From Candidatus Cloacimonadota bacterium (lineage in GTDB: Bacteria; Cloacimonadota; Cloacimonadia; Cloacimonadales; Cloacimonadaceae), in the NCBI GenBank assembly GCA_023228285.1, contig JALOBM010000056.1, positions 1 through 12,584 on the forward strand: 12,584 bases of DNA. Reading direction: 5' to 3'. A program made the translations under genes and the position numbers. Below are positions 1-7,339 of this stretch, one piece after another. The notes below the pieces were generated by a model, which was not told the DNA's origin, did not search any database, and worked only from the letters and a program-made list of their open reading frames with translations. Positions within the stretch are counted from its first letter, which is position 1. Each line of letters begins with the position of its first letter.

Positions 1-98
1 AAATCCTGCTTGGCGCTTCTAAGTATAAAAAAGCCGATCATTCCGCTCATAATTAAGAGGCTACTCAGGACGAGGGTGTTCCTTGATGTATTTGTCAT
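1..98 (-). CDS. Start of a membrane protein, possibly PilO-like (partial)
   Basis: Only the first 32 codons are in the window; the gene runs off the left edge. The ATG at 98 overlaps the TGA of the PilM-PilN fusion gene in an ATGA junction, so it is the next gene of the operon and translation is probably coupled. The visible protein has a short polar start (MTNTSRNT) followed by a hydrophobic stretch of about 19 residues (residues 9-26) ending in FILRS, which looks like an N-terminal membrane anchor. In type IV pilus and type II secretion loci, pilO (or gspM) usually follows pilM and pilN and encodes a protein with one N-terminal membrane helix. The position and topology suggest such a role, but too little sequence is present to assign a family. 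Confidence 0.55.
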   Translation of the reverse strand, partial: MTNTSRNTLVLSSLLIMSGMIGFFILRSAKQD

Positions 99-2251
99 CT
101 GGCATTCCCCGCTTCGATGTTATACATATCTATCACTGCTTGTTTACCTGCTAATGTAGAAGAATACTGGCTAGATAGCTCCTCATACTTTTGTCTGAAA
201 CTGCTTTCAGCAAGGGCAAAACTAATCCTGGCGTCCAGTAACTTGCTATAAGGTAGATAGTAGTCTGTCTTTACCAGATTTGGGCGCAGAGAATTGCGGG
301 CAGCCACCATCTCCCGATCCAGATACAGGCGATATGCCACCCACCAGCGGATCAAAGAAGCCAGTTGACTATGGGGATACTTCTGCAAGAACACATGAGC
401 TGACAAACGGTATTCCAGCATATTGCCTTTACCGATGGATTCCACAAAGCGCATATACATTGCCTTCATCTCTTCATCCCCCGCCAATTCATCGCCGATG
501 GGTCCGGGAGTGTATTCATGTTCAATATTGGGTAAGATTCCATAGCGATACACTTTAACCTTGTTTTTGCCGTTAGTGCTTGTGCTGCGGCTGGAAACAG
601 GCTTGTACCTAACAACCGTGCCCGTGTTTGAAGTAGTAGTGACCTCACTTTCTTGATCAGTAAATTCGGAACTTATAATATCGTCCCAGTCCACTTCAGG
701 TAGAGTAAACTCAATCTCGAAATTCCACACGGAATGATTCCTGATCTGGGATCTGGCAACACTGTTGATTTTCCCGTTGGGCAAACCTCCGGCAAGGCGG
801 CTCACATTCTCTCGCTGGGATGTAGTACCGGAGATACTCATCTTCTCTCCGTTTTGCTTCAGATTGTTTATCCAGCTGTCCCGATGAGAGCTGAAAGTGC
901 TGTTTATAACATGAAACAGCTCTGTCCATCTGTTCTTACCCTTCAGCAATTCAGAAACTGCTTGGGTAGTCTTGCGATATTCTTCTATCTCAGCAGTTAG
1001 GTTCTCCAACACGGCATTCTCTGCTCTCAGCTTATTCAAGGCAAAAGTGAGGTTTTGCCCTTTTGAGGTCTCCTCTCTATCCGCCTGCTTAATGCGCATG
1101 AAATTAATAGTAGTAAACAACCCCAGGGCAAAGATCATGCTAAGTACTATAAAACCGTGCCACACCACCCGCAGTTCTTTTTGGTTGTCCGTGATCTTGT
1201 TGGGAAGGAAAGTACAGCGGCTGAAATCAGGATCATCAGTGTTGAGTGCCTTATATGCTAATGCAAGAGCAAGGCTGTAGGGTTCCAATACTTGTTCGCT
1301 GTATTCAATGTCCTCAGCTGTAGGAATCACCAGATTGGGAAAATGCAGCAAAGTGGTCTTTGTGGAAGTACTTTGGGAATTCATGTACTCCACTAATTGT
1401 GCACTAGCCAGGTCTCCTGCTAATACGATGGTCTCCGGTTCTCTGATCTGAGCGCTGTCCAGAGCTAGAGATAGCTTTGAATAGATGATCTCCGGATCTG
1501 GATATTCCTGAGTGATGTGTACTGATTGGGTTTGAATCCATTTCCCGTCTTGAAATATGAAAAGCTTGCGGTAATCGGCGCCCAAATATACAAAGAGATT
1601 AATGCCTTCAGGACTGTCACCCAGAGAATGGCGATAGTATTCAGTAAGCACCACATCGTTAGCATCGGCAAGTTGAAAATAAAGTTTGGTGCTGCTTTCC
1701 TGCCCATAACTGATTATGGCATCCAACAATAGATTTGGTCCGGAATAGAGCCAATGCTGAGGACCTTCCTCCGCTTCCACCACACATGAATGCCACGCAC
1801 CTGCCTTACGCTGCTCCGGGCTAAGGCTTTCTTTTTTGAAGCGTCGCAGATCGGCCCTTTTTACTTTACCCGGAACATCTTTGAGGATGTGCTGATCGTG
1901 GATATTTAGCGCTATTACGCCTTCATTTAAAGGAAACCGGGAAAGCAGCAGAGTGCTGGGGCTTACTTCCATACGTCCCAGTTGGGGAAGATCAGCCATC
2001 TCGGTTGATTCCTTCTCATCCAGTTCGTTCACCTCATAGTTTTCGGTTTCCATAAAGTTGACATCCAAGGGAATGAATTCAGCATCCGCACTGCCGGCTT
2101 TTGCCTGTTCCCCTTTATACCAATCACTATCCAGTTCTGTACTATCCATCTTGATAAGATAGATTTTGTCGCCTTCTTTACGTAAATGGACTATCCTTAG
2201 GATTGTACCATCCTGAAAAATACCGAAGGCTTCTTTGGGTAGTTTTTTCAT
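95..2251 (-). CDS. PilM-PilN fusion protein (GspL-like) with C-terminal TPR-like domain
   Basis: This is a 718-residue inner-membrane alignment protein. Residues 1-350 look like a divergent actin-like PilM domain. LFVYLGADYRKLFIFQDGK (219-237) resembles the phosphate-2 loop, VLAGD (276-280) resembles the adenosine loop, and PYSLALALAYKAL (324-336) resembles the conserved end of PilM. One membrane helix follows (about 361-384), then a coiled coil (about 390-435), then a PilN-like periplasmic domain (about 440-520; WTELFHVIN, then SISGTT). A low-complexity Ser/Thr-rich linker (530-565) leads to a helical TPR-like tail (about 590-715; FLQKYPHSQLASLIRWW resembles YbgF/BamD repeats). PilM and PilN are usually separate proteins; the fused layout matches GspL of type II secretion, but with an added tail. 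The start has TGAGGA 8 bases upstream and lies 14 bases after pilT. By analogy it links the cytoplasmic ATPases to periplasmic partners. The domain calls rest on motif and topology likeness only. Confidence 0.8.
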   Translation of the reverse strand: MKKLPKEAFGIFQDGTILRIVHLRKEGDKIYLIKMDSTELDSDWYKGEQAKAGSADAEFIPLDVNFMETENYEVNELDEKESTEMADLPQLGRMEVSPSTLLLSRFPLNEGVIALNIHDQHILKDVPGKVKRADLRRFKKESLSPEQRKAGAWHSCVVEAEEGPQHWLYSGPNLLLDAIISYGQESSTKLYFQLADANDVVLTEYYRHSLGDSPEGINLFVYLGADYRKLFIFQDGKWIQTQSVHITQEYPDPEIIYSKLSLALDSAQIREPETIVLAGDLASAQLVEYMNSQSTSTKTTLLHFPNLVIPTAEDIEYSEQVLEPYSLALALAYKALNTDDPDFSRCTFLPNKITDNQKELRVVWHGFIVLSMIFALGLFTTINFMRIKQADREETSKGQNLTFALNKLRAENAVLENLTAEIEEYRKTTQAVSELLKGKNRWTELFHVINSTFSSHRDSWINNLKQNGEKMSISGTTSQRENVSRLAGGLPNGKINSVARSQIRNHSVWNFEIEFTLPEVDWDDIISSEFTDQESEVTTTSNTGTVVRYKPVSSRSTSTNGKNKVKVYRYGILPNIEHEYTPGPIGDELAGDEEMKAMYMRFVESIGKGNMLEYRLSAHVFLQKYPHSQLASLIRWWVAYRLYLDREMVAARNSLRPNLVKTDYYLPYSKLLDARISFALAESSFRQKYEELSSQYSSTLAGKQAVIDMYNIEAGNAR

Positions 2252-2265
2252 TTACACAGTCCTCA

Positions 2266-3477
2266 TTATATTACAGACATCAGTTGATGCATCCGTTTCT
2301 TGTTATTTGCATAGTTCAGAGCTGTCTGCTGGCTTATATGACCTTTTTGATACAAAGTCTTCAAATCCTGTTCCAAAGTACACATCCCCAGTTTCTTACC
2401 TTCCACCATCATCTGATAGATCTCGCCGATATTCTTGTTTCGGATGGCAGCTTGCACACTGGAATCCACCGATAGAATTTCCTTGGCCAAAGTAAGCTTT
2501 CCGTCCGTAGTAGGCACCAGTTTCTGGCTCATACACACGGTTAACACATCCGCCAGACGGTTTCTTACTCTTTCTTGGGAATCTGTGGGAAACTCTGCCA
2601 CAATGCGGTGGACACTATCTATGGCAGAGCTGGTGTGTAGAGTAGTAAAGGCTTTGTGGCCGCTATCGGTTATTTCCAAAACCGTGGCTATGGTTTGAGG
2701 ATCGCGCATCTCCCCCACTACGATGATATCCGGATCCTGACGCAGAGCTTCCACGGCTCCGTGTTCAAAACTAAGCACATCCACCCCGACCTCACGATGG
2801 CGCACCAAACAGTTTTTGGAATGGTGCACATACTCGATGGGGGAATCGATGGAAACGATGTGCCCGTTATTCTGCCGGTTATTCATATCGATGATGGCGT
2901 TTAAGGTGGTAGATTTTCCGCTGCCGGTGATGCCGGTAATCAGCACAAGGCCAGTTTTTTCATAGCGCAGGTTCATACGGTTTGCCACTACTTCCGGGAT
3001 GCCCAATTGTTCCATGACCAAAAGATTGTCGTTGATCCTGCGGAAGTTTGCACCCAGAGCGTTACGGTCAAAGAAAGCGGTTCCGCGAAATCTCACTTCG
3101 TTGCCCCCGATATCGAAGGCCAAGGGGAAATCCAAGCTCTTTTGCATAAAGAGTCGGGACCGTTGCGCCGGAGACAGCCAACTGATGATAAGTGTATTGG
3201 TATCGATGAGGGAAAACTCGCCCAAGTCCTCCACAGGTTTTTTATTACCAAATACCCGCATCCAGATCTTATTTGAACAACCAGGAGCTCCCAAATCCAC
3301 ATCGGAGGCTTCCATTTCCCGCGCTTTACGCAAGATGTACTTTAGCAAATCCCGGCATTCATTCTCCCGTTCTGAGTGATGCAACAGCCATTGACTGATG
3401 ATCTCGCATACTTCCACTCCCTGATAATTTGAAGGGATGTCCTTGCTAAGCGCTTCGGTAAAACTGAGTCTCATCAT
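2266..3477 (-). CDS. pilT: PilT-like retraction ATPase
   Basis: Hexameric ATPase of the secretion NTPase superfamily. PilT enzymes depolymerise type IV pili at the inner membrane. Visible motifs are Walker A GITGSGKST (182-190), Walker B DPDIIVVGEMRD (248-259) with the catalytic Glu256, the His-box TLHTSSA (279-285), and a PilT-type C-terminus with the AIRN-like segment (344-347) and GKKLGMCTLEQDL (360-372). The length is 403 residues against about 345-370 for typical PilT. The excess is mostly an N-terminal extension of about 40-50 residues. It lacks the CxxC zinc motifs of PilB, which supports PilT or PilU. One oddity is the Asp-box, which reads SIDSPIEY (209-216) where most relatives have T(I/C)EDPIE. 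The ATG overlaps the stop of the response-regulator gene (ATGA), so the two are probably translationally coupled. Confidence 0.92.
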   Translation of the reverse strand: MMRLSFTEALSKDIPSNYQGVEVCEIISQWLLHHSERENECRDLLKYILRKAREMEASDVDLGAPGCSNKIWMRVFGNKKPVEDLGEFSLIDTNTLIISWLSPAQRSRLFMQKSLDFPLAFDIGGNEVRFRGTAFFDRNALGANFRRINDNLLVMEQLGIPEVVANRMNLRYEKTGLVLITGITGSGKSTTLNAIIDMNNRQNNGHIVSIDSPIEYVHHSKNCLVRHREVGVDVLSFEHGAVEALRQDPDIIVVGEMRDPQTIATVLEITDSGHKAFTTLHTSSAIDSVHRIVAEFPTDSQERVRNRLADVLTVCMSQKLVPTTDGKLTLAKEILSVDSSVQAAIRNKNIGEIYQMMVEGKKLGMCTLEQDLKTLYQKGHISQQTALNYANNKKRMHQLMSVI

Positions 3478-4355
3478 CGTGCAAATACATCCTCGTCGAT
3501 CGGGGTATTGCGTCCGATCAAAGATAGTCTTACAATGCTACGCTTCCATTTTACTTGCATACACTGGATCAGGTTGATGGTATAGCGATCGGTGAGGGCT
3601 TTGTCGTTATATGTAAAATAGTCTATCAGTTTCCTTCGGGGGAAATAACGTACCACTACGTCGCCATGCGCCCTCAAGGTAGTGAATACAGCCTGAGGAT
3701 TGATGAAGGTTTCTTCACCCCACACATCCCCTTCCTTCAGGGAATCCACCAGATCCGTATTGTAATACACGTTTACAAAGCCGCTTTCTATCACGACCAT
3801 GCAGCCTTCTTCCTTGTCCATAGGAATGGGCATACCGCTCTTATACTCTTTTAGGGTACCAATACTCTTAAAATTATATACTTGCTCAGTATTAAAGCCC
3901 CTCAAAAGAAGAAGTTCTGGTTTTTTATCCGGCTCTTCTGTACTCTCTTGTTTTTCTTCAGACAGCGTCACTTCCGCCACAGATGTCCGGGTTTGAGCTA
4001 ATCCGGCATCTACTGCCCGAATCAGTTCATCCGGTTGTATTGGCTTTGGCAGATACATGAAAGCCGATTGGCGGATACTACGAAAATCCACATCCAATCC
4101 GGAATAACCGGTAGTTACGATTATCACCGCATTGGGCTGGATCTCTTTTAAGCGGGAGATCAATTCCAAACCTCCCATCCTGGGCATATATATATCTACT
4201 ATATAGAGGTCGAATTTTTCTATAGCTACTTTTTCCAAGGCATCCAAACCATCGATTGCGGTAGCTACGCTATACCCCATTTCCTGCAAAAAGGTTTGGA
4301 ATATATCCCTGATGTTTTGCTCATCATCTACTACTAATAATCTTTTAGTACTCAT
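3474..4355 (-). CDS. Response regulator with cyclic-nucleotide-binding-like output domain
   Basis: The 293-residue protein has an N-terminal receiver domain (about 4-118). The acidic pair is D10/D11, the phosphoacceptor is D54 (YIVD), TTGYSG (81-86) carries the switch Thr, and the conserved Lys is K104 in YLPKPI, so it looks able to accept phosphate. A charged linker (about 119-147) leads to a cNMP-binding-like beta-roll (about 148-248), with ESGFVNVYY, LKEGDVWGEE (207-216) and VVVRYFPRRKLIDYF. The GDxxGE part is recognisable, but the R-T/S-A phosphate-binding segment that should follow is not, so cyclic-nucleotide binding is doubtful. No DNA-binding helix-turn-helix follows; the last 40 residues look helical. 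The output is therefore more likely protein-protein. It starts 2 bases after the phosphoacceptor-like gene and overlaps pilT by 4 bases, which suggests that it acts on the pilus motor. Confidence 0.85.
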   Translation of the reverse strand: MSTKRLLVVDDEQNIRDIFQTFLQEMGYSVATAIDGLDALEKVAIEKFDLYIVDIYMPRMGGLELISRLKEIQPNAVIIVTTGYSGLDVDFRSIRQSAFMYLPKPIQPDELIRAVDAGLAQTRTSVAEVTLSEEKQESTEEPDKKPELLLLRGFNTEQVYNFKSIGTLKEYKSGMPIPMDKEEGCMVVIESGFVNVYYNTDLVDSLKEGDVWGEETFINPQAVFTTLRAHGDVVVRYFPRRKLIDYFTYNDKALTDRYTINLIQCMQVKWKRSIVRLSLIGRNTPIDEDVFAR

Positions 4356-4357
4356 AA

Positions 4358-4831
4358 TTATTGCCCTATTTCTGTGGTTGAATTAATCCCTTTATTTTTT
4401 ATCAAAGGATGGGTTTTCAATATTCTTACAGCTTGCATTATCTCTCCGATGCGATTTACTGCGTCTGAGATGTCTTTCACATTGTTCAAAAGAGTATCAT
4501 CTCCGGTCTGTTGACCCAACTTCTTGGCTCTGCCCAAAGACATGGTAATCACGCATAACGGAGTATTTACATCATGATCCAGTTTTGCGATTTTCTGCAA
4601 TTCCGGGATCAGTGCGTTCAATTCATCCAGTTTCTTTTGCATCCCCTTGCATGTACTCAGTTCCACGAGAAGCTTATGTTTGTCTCTCTTAATTTGTTGC
4701 ACTTGTTGCCGATAACGTAATGCACACACACCCAGGATGATGACCAATAGCGAAAGAGCTATATATAAGGCTGATCCCGCCGTACTCAGCAGCAGAATCG
4801 GGTTCATTGTTGCGAAAGCTAACATGTCCAT
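4358..4831 (-). CDS. Membrane protein with lone histidine-kinase DHp-like domain (no ATPase domain)
   Basis: A 157-residue protein. A hydrophobic segment (about 18-38) is the only membrane helix. A basic, coiled-coil-like stretch (40-82) follows, then an H-box-like helix LDHDVNTPLCVITMSL (84-99), in which His86 matches the phosphoacceptor and Pro91 the conserved proline of HisKA domains. A second helix (about 113-140; VKDISDAVNRIGEIMQAV) completes a DHp-like hairpin. The protein ends there: no N, G1 or G2 box of a HATPase domain is present, and a response regulator begins 2 bases later. The start at 4831 is chosen because GAGGT lies 5 bases upstream; M3 and M9 are alternatives. It may be a membrane-bound phosphotransfer or scaffold protein served by a kinase elsewhere, or a degenerate kinase. 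The DHp likeness is clear to the eye, but phosphorylation is inference. Confidence 0.7.
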   Translation of the reverse strand: MDMLAFATMNPILLLSTAGSALYIALSLLVIILGVCALRYRQQVQQIKRDKHKLLVELSTCKGMQKKLDELNALIPELQKIAKLDHDVNTPLCVITMSLGRAKKLGQQTGDDTLLNNVKDISDAVNRIGEIMQAVRILKTHPLIKNKGINSTTEIGQ

Positions 4832-4834
4832 TTA

Positions 4835-4979
4835 TTACCTCAGAGCTTCATATCTATCTATTGCTTTATCATTAATATCCGTCTTTATCTGCAATCCATT
4901 TGCGAGGGGCAAGTATCCTTTCTCCATCGATAGTATCATGGCTAATCCCGAATATACTGAACCAGGGTGGACTTCATTA
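4835..4979 (-). other. Frame-shifted continuation of the LamG pilin-like gene
   Basis: The 110 bases between the LamG gene stop (4942) and the next gene start (4831) are open in a second frame. If reading moves back by one base at the GGGG run (CCCC at 4980-4983 on the plus strand), HQG is followed by GNEVHPGSVYSGLAMILSME and a further 28 residues ending IDRYEALR. The stop is the TAA at 4837-4835, just before the next ATG (TAATAAATG). The corrected protein would be about 493 residues. Every other junction in this operon is an overlap or a gap of 16 bases or less, so the gap itself points to a shift. It could be a sequencing or assembly indel, a real mutation, or slippage. Alternatively it is a separate small ORF of 52 codons (ATG at 4993) or 34 codons (ATG at 4939); neither has a convincing ribosome binding site. 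Confidence 0.5.
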
Positions 4980-6315
4980 CCCCTTGATGCCATAAGAGCA
5001 TTTCTGTAGGTGTAAAAGCACGGTCATCCATTCCAGCCTGATCCATAATGCCAAAGAAGTGGCGATTTTTCACGTTCTCGGAAACAGTATATGGAGTCCT
5101 GCCCAAGATCATTCCATACTTGCTTTTGTGCGCCCGTACTGCTCCATCTTTAATTCTCTGTCCCACCTTTACTCCATTGATATAAGCAGTTAAAATACTC
5201 TGTTCGTTTTTGGTTTCATAGGTAAGACCGTATGAACCCCAGGGGTATTGCGGATGATTTGGATTAATAACATAGGCCAGAGTTACAATAAACGACACTT
5301 TCTTCCATACTTCCGCTGTACGAGTATAGTTTATCGATACCATCAGAGAATCATTGTCCTCTCGGGTTACGACAAAATGCATTTTTCCGGTTGGGCTTGA
5401 AGTGCTTGTTGTTTCGAAGTAGATAGCAGCGGAGGGCTTGGACTGCATTGATGCGTCTGTAGCGTCACTGGGTATCCATAATAAGGTTCCCTGTTGTTTA
5501 CGTTTGTCGCCTGAAGATTCCACAGATGTCGCCCTTCCTGATTTATCAATCTTGGCAAAACACATCAGAGAAAACTCTGTATCGGTGTCTAGCGGTTCAT
5601 CGTCTTCACTATCGACAGGGAGTTTGTTCTCCACTTCTATCCAGTTGTTGTAGCCGTTAAACTTCAAGTAACGCTTGCTGTATGCTCCGCCCCATGTTTC
5701 CAGGTCTTCGTCCATTTCATCTACACTATAGTATGGTGCAGTCGGGGAAATAAATGAAAACCCATGAAACTGACCCCCGTATTCATTGGGCGAAGAATCA
5801 GGAAGAAGGCGGTTACTAAGGCCGAACAGATCATACAGCCAGGGAAACAGCAGTAAGCGTTCAAACTCCAGATAGACCACGTTTGGGGCCACTTTACCCA
5901 GAGTAACCATGGGGAAGCTGAATGCCATTTCGGCATCACGAAACACTTCAATTCCTTGCATGGATCCTCGGATGTGGGTCTTCACCTTATAATGATCTTC
6001 GGTATGTGCGTAGCTGTATTCCAGGCTCAAGATATCACAGTTACCGATCTTTCTTTCGCCAGGGGCAAAGCTTTGGACGTGAGTGATTTCACCAACAACA
6101 GCTGCTCCACTGAGAATGGAATCCAGGAAATCCTTGGAATTGGCGTTGCGTACCGCAGCTCTGAGCACGAAGTCGCTGATATTCTCAACTTCTTTGTTTA
6201 GCTGATTTCTGATAAGTACATCCGGTACTCCGCCAATGCTATTCTGCACTCTTACCAATATAGAAGCAAAAATTGTGGTCATCAATATCACGAACATCAA
6301 TGAAGCGCGTCCCAT
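4942..6315 (-). CDS. Pilin-like membrane protein with LamG/concanavalin-type domain, probably frameshifted at the 3' end
   Basis: The frame encodes 457 residues. An N-terminal hydrophobic helix (about 5-22, MGRASLMFVILMTTIFASIL) is followed by an amphipathic region, which is a minor-pilin (PilX/GspK-like) architecture. From about 214 to 440 the protein resembles a LamG-like jelly roll: KRYLKFNGYNNWIEVEN (214-230), an inner strand AYINGVKVGQ (377-386), and the usual closing segment FFGIMDQAGMDDRAFTPTEM (420-439). Such domains bind glycans or proteins. In a minor pilin it would sit at the filament tip or cell surface (inference). The start has GGAG 7 bases upstream, and an in-frame TGA two codons before it excludes a leader peptide. 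The frame ends at a TAG at 4942, but after a run of four G an overlapping frame adds 48 residues and stops next to the following gene (see separate entry). Confidence 0.75.
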   Translation of the reverse strand: MGRASLMFVILMTTIFASILVRVQNSIGGVPDVLIRNQLNKEVENISDFVLRAAVRNANSKDFLDSILSGAAVVGEITHVQSFAPGERKIGNCDILSLEYSYAHTEDHYKVKTHIRGSMQGIEVFRDAEMAFSFPMVTLGKVAPNVVYLEFERLLLFPWLYDLFGLSNRLLPDSSPNEYGGQFHGFSFISPTAPYYSVDEMDEDLETWGGAYSKRYLKFNGYNNWIEVENKLPVDSEDDEPLDTDTEFSLMCFAKIDKSGRATSVESSGDKRKQQGTLLWIPSDATDASMQSKPSAAIYFETTSTSSPTGKMHFVVTREDNDSLMVSINYTRTAEVWKKVSFIVTLAYVINPNHPQYPWGSYGLTYETKNEQSILTAYINGVKVGQRIKDGAVRAHKSKYGMILGRTPYTVSENVKNRHFFGIMDQAGMDDRAFTPTEMLLWHQGVMKSTLVQYIRD

Positions 6316-6326
6316 ATCTCAGCTCC

Positions 6327-6905
6327 TTACCATCCGCCTTCTTGCAGATAGGCATTCATAAAAAAACACTTTAGCTGTAGATTTGACCGAAGTGGTTGAG
6401 CTGGCCGCCATGGGGAATCACGGCGAAAGGTCAGCAGAATCTCCGCAGACATTATATCCCGTAAAGTAGTGGTGGCAACTCCATTAATATTATAATAATT
6501 CAAAGTCATGTTTTCTATGAACAGAATGTGACCCAAGGGCATGATTACGCTGCCATCTTGCCGTATTTCCAGCACTTTTCCGGATTCATAACCATAATCT
6601 ACAACTTTCATCTCTATCAAGTGTCGATCATCCGACAGTGAATCTCCATCACAGTCCCAATAAGTACGGAACTTAATACTGGATGAATTGGCTGAAACGC
6701 ATATAGAATCCGCAGGAATCCCCACTCCTGCCATTGCAAATATGTGGTTCACATTGCGTGCGGCGGCATCCATGTGATCAATCATAGAACTGGTATAATA
6801 GATACGTCCTGCAGTCTCCTGCAATTGCAGCTGAAAGGTCATTATCATCAACAATAATGTTGCTCCGATGATCACGCTTCCCAGTACATCCAGCAATACG
6901 CCCAT
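6327..6905 (-). CDS. Minor pilin-like protein (PilW/GspJ-like)
   Basis: A 192-residue protein with an N-terminal hydrophobic helix (MGVLLDVLGSVIIGATLLLM, residues 1-20, continuing to about 26), then an amphipathic helix and a globular periplasmic part. ISVSANSS-like text (ICVSANSSSIKFRTYWDCDGDS, in 68-89) recalls the section of PilW-type minor pilins where a strand is followed by D-x-D-G-D. Two cysteines (69 and 85) could form a disulfide, and a third lies near the end (180). If the initiator Met is removed before Gly2, Asp falls at position 5, where pilins have Glu5. A TAA immediately before the ATG rules out a longer leader. The ribosome binding site AGGTG sits on the stop codon of the preceding gene, 4 bases upstream, so the genes are coupled. 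Its neighbours are two other pilin-like proteins; a role in filament priming is inferred. Confidence 0.7.
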   Translation of the reverse strand: MGVLLDVLGSVIIGATLLLMIMTFQLQLQETAGRIYYTSSMIDHMDAAARNVNHIFAMAGVGIPADSICVSANSSSIKFRTYWDCDGDSLSDDRHLIEMKVVDYGYESGKVLEIRQDGSVIMPLGHILFIENMTLNYYNINGVATTTLRDIMSAEILLTFRRDSPWRPAQPLRSNLQLKCFFMNAYLQEGGW

Positions 6906-6909
6906 TTAT

Positions 6910-7335
6910 TCACCTGATAAATGTTTCGGTATATATTCTATGCATTACATAGGGTCTTTGCAGATATCTGTGACCGCTGACCGTTATGGTCATCTTTTTA
7001 TACAGGCTCAGAGAGTCATCTACTGTAAGTACATTACCCAATTCATCGCAATTTACGGTTGCGGCTTCTACATTGAAAGTAATGGGTAAATGAGGGTAAG
7101 TCTGGCTATGAGTATAGTTGTACTCGGTAAGGAGATCATTCAAATCCAGTTGTTTGGAAAAGAGCTTGGCATCAGCTTCGTCGAGGATGGAATGGCATAT
7201 CTGTGAGGCCTGTACTACCAGAGTAGCATTGTTCAGATAATCCGTCTGAGCCCATATCGCCTGGTTATAGGTAAGTGATAAGGTAGTGAACAGCACTACT
7301 GCAAATAAGGCCAGTACCATTTCCATCATATTCAC
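6910..7335 (-). CDS. Minor pilin-like protein (PilV/GspI-like), GTG start
   Basis: A 141-residue protein with a pilin-like N-terminal helix (MNMMEMVLALFAVVLFTTLS, residues 1-20) and then a small globular part with one Cys early (47) and one mid-protein (95). MMEMVLAL resembles the TLIEVLVAL core of class I minor pilins. With the GTG at 7335 as start, the glutamate is residue 5. GTG is preferred over the ATGs at 7329 and 7326 because AGAGGA lies 8 bases upstream of it. No leader peptide is possible: the only codons between the GTG and the upstream in-frame TAA (7356-7354) are six, none of them ATG. It begins 4 bases after the pilB stop and ends 4 bases before the next pilin-like gene. The function is inferred from fold-type and location. 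Confidence 0.68.
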   Translation of the reverse strand: MNMMEMVLALFAVVLFTTLSLTYNQAIWAQTDYLNNATLVVQASQICHSILDEADAKLFSKQLDLNDLLTEYNYTHSQTYPHLPITFNVEAATVNCDELGNVLTVDDSLSLYKKMTITVSGHRYLQRPYVMHRIYTETFIR

Positions 7336-7339
7336 GGGC

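Noticed and set aside
4737..5009. A 90-codon plus-strand frame over the gap between the LamG gene and the DHp-like gene
   Set aside because: It overlaps both real genes antisense and has no start signals. The minus-strand continuation after a one-base shift explains this stretch better.
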